From: Eutreptiella sp. 'Long Island Sound 2002'
Lineage: Eukaryota > Euglenozoa > Euglenophyceae > Eutreptiales > Eutreptiaceae
Reading direction: 5' to 3'
Length of the DNA: 64,000 bases
NCBI GenBank assembly: GCA_964036045.1
Contig: OZ038379.1
Span: forward strand, 71,640,719 to 71,704,718
Of this stretch, positions 54,514 to 64,000 are shown in pieces (the stretch's first letter is position 1; every line of letters begins with the position of its first letter). The notes beneath the pieces are model-generated. The model saw only the letters and a list, made by a program, of their open reading frames with translations. It did not search any database and was not told the origin of the DNA. A program made the translations under genes and the position numbers.

Positions 54514-56854
54514 GCTGTTCCCCTTCCGCCTGTCACCCCTGCTGACTTGCTCCTGATCAGCGATTGCATTTCTCAAAATCTAGGGTCCAATATCTAAAAA
54601 TATAGAACATACAATCCTCCTTCAACCCTACACAAACCAGATCCCACAAATACATCAATAACCCAATCCACAATCCAATCCAAATCCAAACTGCGGGCTT
54701 CCGTTCAGCAAACCGATTGTCTCACAGTGGCGGGCATGTACAAGAATTGCACCAAAGAGGAAAGCCCTGAAATTGGCATATGAACACAAATAAAGCAAAG
54801 TTGGGGAAAGATGGAAACGTACACAATCACAGCCATAGACCCCTCATTCCCTGGACTCAAGACCTTCCCTTGACTCACCAACATGATGTCCCGAACCCAG
54901 TCAAATAGGATGGCTAAATACCATGTGTCAAAAGTCACTGGATAAACCCCAAAAATGTGTTCACTCTCAAGCCTCTAAATCCTAGCCCAATAGGGGAGGT
55001 GGCGTGTCATGGCCTAGAGTGGCACTCAGGACCATACCCTACCGTGACATAACCTTGGTTGGACTTGGAGTTGATTGGGCTTGGAGAAATGCCCCATGAA
55101 GATGACCTCACAACATGGCAAAATCAGGCAAATCACACCATAGTGCCCCAAACTTAGTTATATACTCAAAAATGCATACGGCAAATGTTCATATGCTCCA
55201 TGCATGTGTCAAACCGGAAAGTAATATACAAGGGTTATATAGACCAAAGGTCCTTGCCCAAGAATATCCCATCATTGGCTCCGAAACCCCTCCGGTTATG
55301 TACATGACATGCTTCACAGGCCAACTCATGAATTTGAGACCTCATTTTGTGGGGCCTCGTGTGCCAAGCCAAAGTGACCACGTGATCCGGCATATGGTGA
55401 GGTGCAACACCGAAGCATATGCCAACATCTAAGCAACATACCATAGTTCACAGATCTCTAGGCACTTTACTGTTAACCGACCAGTTGAGCACATAAAACA
55501 CAAAAATGAGCATAAAATGAGGTCAAAAACATGCAAATAATGCCAAATTCAAGATAATTACAATAGTATATAACTTCGCTCACCCATGGTATCAACATAT
55601 GATTCAAAACACAATTGCTTGGGACCATTTGCAAACAATCCCCTCACTTGGATCCCCACATGGACGCATAGGGACACCTTCGAACCTACTCCCAACACGC
55701 ACCATGAAAATGGGAAAATTGATAGTGGCGCTTGTGGGTCGCTTTGTAAGCCCTCCCACATGCACTATATGAGCGGTAGACTTAGTCTAGCGCTATGGAG
55801 TTCACCATTGGGACATGGGCGAAGCCCTTGCCACGTATGGCTCCATATATCTTCCTACAAACGGAGATATATAACATGGACGTGAGCATATCGAAGCACA
55901 TACCATGCATATAACACATACCCTCATAAAGTGGCTCCCACCATGATATGCCATGCCCCTCCATGGACATAACTTCACGTTAAAAATACCCAGGAACCCA
56001 AGGAAAGTTTCTATGCAACACCAACACTCATGCGGTACACTCGAAAGTTGCATTAAAATATTCGGTTGCACGGTCCAAGAGTTATATATCACTTTCTACC
56101 CTCTTGACCATTATCCCTTGCTACACCAGGCATGTTAACACATCAAAGACGTTTGATGTTTACTCAATTAAGTTGAGACCAATGCGGTTCCAACCCAATT
56201 CTCGAAATTGGTATTCCTCGCCGTGAGCCGGAGATATGACCTTTCAAAGTGGCCTCACGAATCAATTTTGTTTCTCCTTTATCTCCAAGAAAAACGAAGG
56301 GCCTAACCAAAGGAAGGTTGATTCGTGATCGGGGAAAAATGTAGGACCACTGGAGATTCGTCATATCAAGTGCGGCAATGTCGAAGTCGAAAATCCGATT
56401 CTGAAAGTCTGAAAAAATCGGATTAATTTTGCGAGTGTATAATATGAAAATTGCGGAAGCAACGAACCCTTTACTGATGAAATCTGACCCTTCATCGGGG
56501 TTTCCGCCAAAATATCTGCAAATAACAGTTAACCAATCGGTTCCCGCAAAATCGGGAGCCAACTGACAGTCGCAGATACATTGACCATCAGAACGGAAGG
56601 CGGAAAAATTACGGAAACATTATGATAAAAAAACCCTGTTGATTCCTGATATTCTGATATATAAATCTCAGCTGGCGGCGCCTCGGTACTGAATATGGCC
56701 GCTCATAGCCGGAATGGCCAAACCTATCACACTATCACATCGGGTTAGGCCAGGTGGATGGGAGAGTATGATATCAGCCAATGGCGGCTTGCCGGCACAT
56801 AGATACACACCCCAAGTGACCCAAGGATGGCCACGGGGGTCCGAACCGGCTTCA
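54514..56854 (-). repeat. 3' LTR of element E (2341 bp, end missing)
   Basis: On the minus strand it starts TGAAGCCGG at 56854 and follows the family LTR to aggcggaaggggaacagc at 54514. The last 33 or so bases (to CCTTCTTTA) are absent, and unrelated sequence follows. Confidence 0.85.
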
Positions 56855-57247
56855 TCCCCCTTCTCAGAGCGTTCAATCCGCTCGGAAGTCATTGAAGAGA
56901 GGACGGGAGGACCCCAATGGGCTCCAAACCACCCCCCCCATGTCCCAAGGACACATGGAGGCCCCACACACGTCGTAGGCGTCCCCCGTGCCCCAAGGGA
57001 GGGGTGAGGACACTCATAATCGGTGCCCTACCCATATTTGGTCTCCTCTTGATCTACAACATGGACCAAGGGGATCAAAGATAGAGAAAAGTCGTCGGTC
57101 GACCTAAATAAGTATACCACAATGAAATATATATGTGGAGATCGAGTGAAGGGGGTATATGGCCAATCAAGGCCCAAAAATACCCGGATGAACGCCCTCA
57201 CCCGTCTCCCAAGCACAAAAACAAACAAAAGTGCCAAGGGGGATCCA
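56855..57247 (-). other. Element E 3' UTR and polypurine tract
   Basis: Homologous to the 3' UTRs of B and F; the purine run gagaaggggga (minus strand) abuts the LTR start. No gene. Confidence 0.7.
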
Positions 57248-57802
57248 TTATGGTGCTACAGCAGCCACCAAATGGACCAACACGTCCTTGACATCCAAAG
57301 AAATGTTCTTTTTCTTCAGATATTCCATCCAGACCGTGGTGTACCTCGGCACAAAGCTGCTCGGAGGCTCCCACGAATCTCTGGATGCGGCGAATCCCTT
57401 CCAGCGGACTTTGTAAAGCCTCCCCCTAGGCGTCCCCGGGTCCGGCTTGTCCGTCAGGATCCTCTCGGCGGTGAAGTCGTCGTCCTCACCCTCGTCGTCC
57501 GAGTCCACATCGCCGGCCGTGAACTCGAAGGTGACAGGACGTCCGCTGGGGTCTGGTGCTCGGGGACGAAGCTGGGTATGGTCGCGGTCCAGGATCTTGT
57601 TATCCCCCACAAGAACCGCGTACATATCCTGCCCGACCTTCCGCACGATTACCCCCGGCACATACCAAGACGCCTGCCGATGCCTGGACAGGACATCCTT
57701 GTGGTGCCGCTCCACCCACACGGTGTCTTGGAGAGCATATTTCTGGACTTTGCCCTGCTTGAAGTACTTGGCCCTCTTCTCATGCTCGTCCTGAAGTGCT
57801 TT
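57248..57802 (-). pseudogene. pol: Element E integrase C terminus and chromodomain
   Basis: Same frame as the upstream pol but separated by TGA at 57803-57805. Encodes WVERHHKDVLSRHRQ, GDNKILDRDHTQLRP, the acidic hinge, and an intact chromodomain (ERILTDKPDPGTPRGRLYKV, WKGFAASRDSWEPPSSFV), then VWMEYLKKKNISLDV to TAA 57248. It is the best preserved chromodomain of this family in the window and the reference for the F and B copies. Confidence 0.88.
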
Positions 57803-60800
57803 TCACACCTTGGCCGCCGTGTCGTCCGCCTCAGCCATCATAGCGTTCGCATCCCGGGCCACTTTGCCATGGTTCAACGACGGGAGAGTGCGTGACACTC
57901 GATCCCGTATGAACAGGATGCGATGGGGCGACAGTCCAGTGGGCCCCGGAAGGTTGTGGTACGCCTGGAGTACTCCCCACAGCGAATTATACCGGTTCCG
58001 GCCCGGTTCGTCAATGTGCAGCTTGCGGAAGTTCTCGAACATCTGCCGCCCGGCCACCTCAGCCCGGCCATTCGACCGGCTGTGGTACGCCACGGTCTTG
58101 GCGTGCCGAACCCCCATGTACTCATATGTCTCTCCTTCCACGGTGACCTCTGGCATGACGAACACATCCATGGCCACGGACCGCATAGGGGCCTCCGGTA
58201 TAGCCGTGTACACCGGGTTGCCCGCTGTGGAGTGGTTGGGGCTCTTCGTGGCCCGACACACGGCGCAGTTGCTGCAGTACTTGTCCAGGATGGCGTAGTA
58301 CCCTGGTGGGAACTTGAAGCGCCACTCCAGGTCCTGCTGCATCTTGTCTCGGCCAGGGTGCATGAGCTGGGCGTTGTGCCAATGGTCAATGAGCTCCTCC
58401 ACTCGGTTCTCGGGCACCAGCAGCTTGTCCTTGAGGAACAACTTGTCTCCATCCTCGGTCAAGCCCTCGGGCCATTCGTCGTCCGACGGGGCGCTCACGG
58501 CATTCCAGTATTTGCTCCAGTGTTTGGATGCCGCATAGTCATCCGACCAGTCCTCTGTGAGCACCGACCTGACTAGCTCTACAGGGGCCACCATCCATTG
58601 CTCGAGGGTTTCCTCTCGAATAGCTTGGACGCGGGCACCCCGGAACTTGGCCAGGTCCGTACGGTTTGCCATCACCACAAAGCACTTGACCCCCTCTTGC
58701 TCCATGGCCTTCTCCATCTCGATGATGCGCTTGGCCTCCTCGGTCTCCTCGGCGTCCCCATGGCTGGATATGTCCATCCAAGCCTTGCCCGCGGGGTAGG
58801 CCCATCGACTGAGGCAATCTGCCACAGTGTTGTCCTTCCCCGGGACGTATACGACGCTGAGGTGGAACTTGGCGAACGTCGCGTGCCATCGGGCCCTCCT
58901 TGCCGCCGGTCCCGAGGGGGTGTCGACGTGCTCTTTGTGCCAGCTCTGCAAGGACTGATGGTCCGTACAAACCACCACCGGTTGCAATCCGATGTGGCCC
59001 GACCACTTCCTGAGCGCACAAACAATGGCGTACGTCTCCTTCTCCCTCGCGGTCCAGGTTCGACGTTGGCCCTCGGCCAGGATCCGACTCCAGAACAGCA
59101 CGGGTGCATGTGACCCGTCGTCCTGGATCTGCTCGAGGACTGCCCCTACAGCATAGTCCGAGGCGTCCGTCCGTAGCACCAATCCCTTGTCCGGGTCAAC
59201 TAGGAACAGCCCCAGCTGCCCCAGGAGTCGCTCCTTCAGGCGGTTGAACGCATCTTCGGCTTCAGGGGTCAAGGCAAGCTTCTTCTTGCTCCCCTTCCGG
59301 CCATCGAACTTGCCCACTTGCAGCATCTTGTGCAGCGGCCCCGACAGTTCGGCAAACATTCGGACATAGCCCGAATAGTAGTTGCAGAACCCCATGAAGG
59401 ATCGGAGTTCGCTGATGGTCTGGGGCTTTTCCCAGTGGTGCAGGGACGCCAGCTTCCCAGGCATGGGACGGCGTTGCCCGTGACCAACCACGTGACCCGC
59501 GAACTCCACTTCTTTCACGAACAGTGAGGCTTTGGTGGGCTTGCACACCATGTTGTGCTTGTCCAACTCGCTGAGCACTCGGCGCAGATCCTTCTCATGC
59601 GCTTCGATGAGCTCGACCTCAGGCATCTCCTCCGTGCCCGATCCGATGATGATGTGATCCACAAAGGGGTCGACACAGTCCCGGACTGGACCGAGTAGGT
59701 CCTCAATCATGCGCTGGAAAGCGGCGTTGCCATTCTTGGCGCCCATAGGCACCACTTTCCACTGCATGGGCCCCAGCGGCGTCGGCATCGCTGTGCAGGG
59801 CCTGGAGTCCGGGTGTAGCGGCATCTGGTGATAACCGTGTTTCAGGTCCAACACCGTGAAGTTCCGCTTTTTCTGTTGTTTTTGGAGGATGGAGTCGATC
59901 AGGGGAAGCGAGTACGAGTCGTGCTCGGTTTGCTCGTTCAAACCCCTGTAATCCACAACCAACCTCCACTCGCCCTTCTCCTTCTTGGGCACGATAAAGG
60001 CTGGGCTGGCCCACTCACTGTCGGAGGGTTCGATCCATCCCCGCTCAATGAACTCGGCCAACAGCTTCTTCATGGCCTCGGCCCGATCGCCCTGAAGTTG
60101 GTACTCCCGATGACGATAGATCTTGGGGTTCGGCTTCAGCTTGATCTTCGCTGTGCCAAACCTCCCACGATCTGGAGGGTTCTTGTTGGCGACGCCACTG
60201 AATAGCCGCGGATAGGCATTGATCAGCCTCTCCTTCAGCTCGGCGACCTTCGGGTTCTCCTGGGCCTCTTCAGCCGCTTGCTTCGGTATCGATACAACAG
60301 ACCGCACTGCGGTAGAGGCCTCTTCCGGGTCCGAGTCCGACTTCTCCTCGTCCGATATGCCGTCTTCATCGTCGTGGGGAGCTCTTCCCACCGATAATCT
60401 TCGGAAATTTGCGGCATCGGGCTGGTTACTGTCGCTATCGGCCCCCATTCTTGGAAAATCCCACGTCGGCGGGTCCGACCCAACCAGACCATCGTATTGG
60501 TCCGCGATGTGATCCATGACCCTCGCCAGGAACTCATCCTTCTCGTACTTGCCGGTGACCAACATCTTGTCATCCCAGCAATGCGGAGATGTTACCATGG
60601 CCCGCCTCTTCTCGGCTGCCACACGGTCGTGCATCCCCATCCGCATGTAGTTGACGACGTCGTCGATCTCGGCGTGGGACAGGACGTCAATGCCATCAAT
60701 TGGCTGATCCGTCCCCTCCTTAGGCTCAAACATGACCTTCATGGGCACCGCCTCCACCCTACGGATGAATGCTTCATCACCCGTGGGCTGGGCTTGCACC

Positions 60801-61075
60801 CCATCCACCAGGAAAGCCTTGGTACCCCACGCTTGACCCGGGGAGGGCATTGATACACCCTTGGCGTCGATGAACAGCTCTTCCTCTGGCCCGAATGACA
60901 TCTCGTTCAGGGTGATGGAGTCCAGCGTCGACTTGAGACCCTCCAGCGGACATGGGGTGGATTCTATGCCGGTTATGACCAGGATCTTCTTCGCCCTATC
61001 CGCGACGATCTTCTCCACCGTACGTCTGGTATTGTCCAGCGAGCCATGCCAATACATGGGCCCCCACTCCTTCAC
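57803..61075 (-). pseudogene. pol: Element E RT, RNase H and integrase (1090-codon open frame)
   Basis: Long uninterrupted frame yet functionally damaged. It begins in the methyltransferase-like relic (GPMYWHGSLDN), then acidic spacer, RT (VLDLKHGYHQM, PMGAKNGNAAFQ), with the catalytic box reading FVDH instead of FVDD. RNase H motifs are present (LRTDASDYAVGAV, CTDHQSLQSW, GKDNTVADCLSR). Integrase has the HHCC finger and the first Asp (VAMDVF), but an in-frame deletion of about 225 bp near 58118-58125 joins EGETY to MGVRHAK and removes the second catalytic Asp. The frame ends AKV at TGA 57803-57805, where F has TGC. Confidence 0.9.
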
Positions 61076-61580
61076 ACCCCAATGCCTGTGCCAGGCTGAG
61101 TCTCCTCGATGCCAATGCCTCCTACACTTCCGCTAAAGTGGGGCATCCCGGGAAGCGAAGACGTCCGTCTCGGGCGCTTCGGCTCCCAGCGTCCGGATCA
61201 TCCTCTCATACACCTGTGGCGCCATTCCATACTCCGTGAGCTGAACTCCACGGTCTCCTCTGGACTTGGCACCCACAGCTTGCACCGCTCGGACGATCCG
61301 ATCCCCTTCCTCAGCATTCTATAAGGATGATCCGCATGCATAATCCGTGGACAGCCATGTGAGGCATTCATCATCCTCCCGGACCAGCGTTGCGCGATGG
61401 GGAAGGGCTCCAATGGCATTTGCCACCATGAAGTCATACCCCATGATCATATCCCAATCTGTAATGTCGGCCACATAGAAGTTCCCGGATAGAATGCTTC
61501 TCTTCGCCAAATCAGGGCGGTTCAAGCGCTCATGCTCGCAGAATTCCATACTGATAGTGGCCTCATGGGTACCACCACCC
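61076..61580 (-). pseudogene. pol: Element E protease end and start of methyltransferase-like relic
   Basis: Same frame as 61075 downwards. It reads MEFCEHERLNRPDL, the protease second motif WDMIMGYDFMVAN, then TAG at 61319-61321 (TGG in B) and TAG at 61133-61135 (TTG in B) after VFASRDAPL. The DTG active site is missing because element D cuts the gene at 61580. Confidence 0.87.
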
Positions 61581-63945
61581 TGAAGCCGGTTCGGACCCCC
61601 GTGGCCATCTTTGGGTCACTTGGGGTGTGTATCTATGTGCCGGCAAGCCGCCATTGGCTGATATCATACTCTCCCATCCACCTGATCTAACCCGATGTGA
61701 TAGTGTGATAGGTTTGGCCATTCCGGCTATGAGCGGCCATATTCAGTACCGAGGCGCCGCCAGCGGAGATTTATATATCGGAATATCAGGAATCAACAGG
61801 GTTTTTTTATCATAATGTTTCCGTGATTTTTCAGCCTTCCGTTCTGATGGTCACTGTATCGGCGACTGTCAGTTGGCTCGCGATTTTGCGGTAACCGATT
61901 GGTTAACTGTTATTTCCAGATTTTTTGGCGGAAACTCCGATGAAGGCTCAGGTTTCATCTGTAAAGGGTTCGTTGCTTCCGCAATTTTCTAAATAAGCAC
62001 TCGAAAATTTAATCTGAATTTTTCGCGATTTGGAAATCGGATTTTCGACTTCGACATCGCCACACTTGATTTGGTCTTCTTCGAGTGGTCATACTCCTTT
62101 CCCTATGCCCGCATCAGGTTTCCCTTATACCTGCCACCCATTTGACTTGGAGATATAAGGGAAACAAAAGTGGATCGTGGGACCACTTTGAAGGGACATA
62201 TCTACGCGCGAGTGTGAGGAAAGAGAATAAGGAAGGTTGCGTTGCAAGCGCCTTGGTCTCAACTTATTTTTAGTAGGGTCCAACACCTTAAGTTGTCACA
62301 CACACTCGTTGTATCATAGGATCATGGTCAACATGGTAGAAACTTGTTTAAAAATTGTTGACCATGTGTCCGAACTTGATATTATGACTTTCGAGTGTAG
62401 CGCATGAGTCTTGCGGTCGCATAGCATCTTTCATTAGGTTCTCACGTCCATTTAACCCAAAGTTATGACCATGGAGGGGCATGGCATACCATGGTGGGAG
62501 CCAATTTTAAGGGCTATGTGTGATATTGGTAGTATTGTCTTGATATGCTCACGCCCATGTTAGATATCTTCGTGTGGCCGAAGAGATGGGGAGCCACACG
62601 TGACAAGGGCTTTGCCTATGTCCCAATTGTGGAATTCAAAGCGCTAGACTAAGTCTACCGCATATGTATTGCTCATGGTATGTGGGACAAAGAGAACCAT
62701 GAGTGCACTCCCATTTTCATGGGGCATGTAGATACGAGTGGCGAAGGTATCTCCATGCGCCCGATTGGGGATCCAAGTGGGGGAATTGTTCGCAAATGGT
62801 TCCAATCATTTGTATATTGAACCATGCGCGGAAATCATGGGTGAGCATAGAGATATACTATCATGACAACTTTGTATTTGGACATATTTTCATGTTTTTG
62901 ACCTCATTTTATACTCATTTTTGTGTTTTATGTGCTCAACTGGTCGGCTAACAGTAAAGTGCCTAGAGATCCGTGAACTATGGTATGTTGCTTATATGTT
63001 GGCATATGCTTCGGAGTTGTACCTCACCATATGCCGGATCACGTGGTCACTTTAGCTTGGCACACGAGGCCTCACAAAATTAGGTCTCAAATTCATGAGT
63101 TGACCTGTGAAGTATGCCATGTACATAACCGGAGGGGTTTCGAAGCCAATGATGGGATATTCTTGGGCATGGATCTTTGGTCTATATCACCCTTGTATAT
63201 TACTTTCCGGTTTGACACATGCATGGAGCATATGAACATTTGCCATATGCATTTTTGAGTATATAATTGACTTTTGGGCATAATGGTGTGATTTGCCTGA
63301 TTTTGCCATGTTGTGAGGTCATATTCATGGGGCAGTTCTCCAAGCCCAATCGACTCCAAGTCCAACCAAATTTATGTCAGGGTAGGGCATGGTACTGAGT
63401 GCCACTCTAGGCCATGACACGCCACCTGCCCTATTGGGCTAGGATTTAGAGGCTTGGGAGTGAACACATTTTTGGGGTTTAGGTAGTGACTTTTGACACA
63501 TGGCATTCAGCCATCCCATTTGACCTGGTTCAGGGCAATATGTTGGTGAGTCAAGGGAAGGTCTTGAGTCCAGGGAATGAGGGGTTTATCGCTGTGAATG
63601 TGTATGTGTACCTCTTTCCCCAACTTTGCTTTATTTGTGTTCATATGCCAATTTCAGGGCTTTCCTCTTTGGTGCAATTCTTCTACATGCCCGCCACCGT
63701 GGGACGACCGGTGTGCTGAACGGAAGCCCGCAGTGGGGATTGGATTGTGGATTGGGCTATTGCTGTATTTGTGGGATCTGGTTGCTGTTCAGGGTTGAAG
63801 GAGGATTACATTTTCTAAATTTTTGGATTTTGGACCCTGGACTTTGAGGATTTTGAGAAATGCAATCGTTGATCCGGAGTAAATCAGCAGGGGTAACAGG
63901 CGGAAGAGGCACAGCGGGGGCCGGTCCTGGTAGGGACCTTCTTTA
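61581..63945 (+). repeat. 5' LTR of element D (2365 bp)
   Basis: TGAAGCCGG...GGACCTTCTTTA, full length, matching the LTRs of A and B throughout. Confidence 0.9.
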
Positions 63946-64000
63946 TGGTAGCAGAGGCGTACCTGCTGCCCCTAACTACCGCCGACCCGGGGACTTGGGC
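63860..64000 (+). CDS. gag: gag of element D, first 47 codons
   Basis: Opens at ATG 63860 in the LTR (MQSLIRSKSAGVTGG) and crosses the primer binding site, as in A and B. It is open to the window edge. Too short to judge integrity. Confidence 0.7.
   Translation, partial: MQSLIRSKSAGVTGGRGTAGAGPGRDLLYGSRGVPAAPNYRRPGDLG
63946..63957 (+). other. Primer binding site of element D
   Basis: TGGTAGCAGAGG directly after the LTR end, identical to A and C. Confidence 0.75.

Larger units (their letters stand above)
54514..61580 (-). mobile_element. Ty3/gypsy chromodomain retrotransposon E (pol and 3' LTR)
   Basis: Reads right to left from the protease (61580) to the 3' LTR. Its protease is cut by insertion of element D at 61580/61581; element B shows the uninterrupted site (ggtggtggtaccc region, 25155). 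The gag and 5' LTR must lie beyond D, outside the window. It belongs to the A/B/D/F family. Confidence 0.9.
61581..64000 (+). mobile_element. Ty3/gypsy element D (5' LTR and start of gag)
   Basis: Inserted in E's protease; preceding bases are caccc, the likely target duplication. LTR, primer site and gag start follow; the rest lies beyond the window. Confidence 0.9.

Overview
The window is eukaryotic, repeat-dominated DNA: GT-AG introns, chromodomain Ty3/gypsy retrotransposons, a Mutator-like element (MULE) with FAR1-type and SWIM zinc fingers, a Helitron end, satellites, and only one recognisable cellular-type gene piece (DNA topoisomerase II exons). A plant or streptophyte-alga type genome fits best (plant-like primer binding sites, FAR1/SWIM transposase, chromodomain elements), but the sequence alone does not prove the lineage.

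Layout. 1-4673 (-): 5' LTR and gag of Ty3-type element A, inserted in the integrase of an older relative, F (4674-7923, +). F also carries a 718-bp insertion with a 9-bp target duplication, and its 3' LTR is cut off by a Helitron 3' end (7924-8724). 8727-47710: one giant MULE bounded by 40-bp inverted repeats (34/40 identical). Its transposase gene (+) begins at 8908, is split at 9029/31732 by Ty3 element B (9030-31727, 4-bp target duplication), and resumes at 31732. B is itself split inside gag by a different chromodomain Ty3 element, C (11875-22154, 479-bp LTRs). The rest of the MULE holds a 6.5-kb, 420-bp-period satellite, a dispersed repeat, a second partial copy of the transposase 3' half, a 146-bp tandem repeat and a convergent multi-exon gene on the minus strand (from 47517 downwards).

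47711-53800 is gene-poor, with topoisomerase II exons (51719-52367, -), clusters of short palindromes and a few dispersed repeats. 53813-54450 is an inverted relative of the repeat at 40690-41383. 54514-61580 (-) is Ty3 element E, cut at its protease by insertion of element D (61581 to the window end, +).

A, B, D, E and F are one family: 2.36-kb LTRs, gag with a coiled coil and an atypical zinc knuckle, pol in the -1 frame, and a protease / DIRS-methyltransferase-like / RT / RNase H / integrase / chromodomain order. C is a second family with the same domain order and a better preserved NPPF methyltransferase motif. No element is intact: each complete or partial coding region has nonsense codons, frameshifts or deletions, apart from the long C pol frame from RT onwards. 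The least expected content is (i) the methyltransferase-like domain upstream of RT in two chromodomain Ty3 families and (ii) the two-gene MULE with an uncharacterised convergent partner gene.
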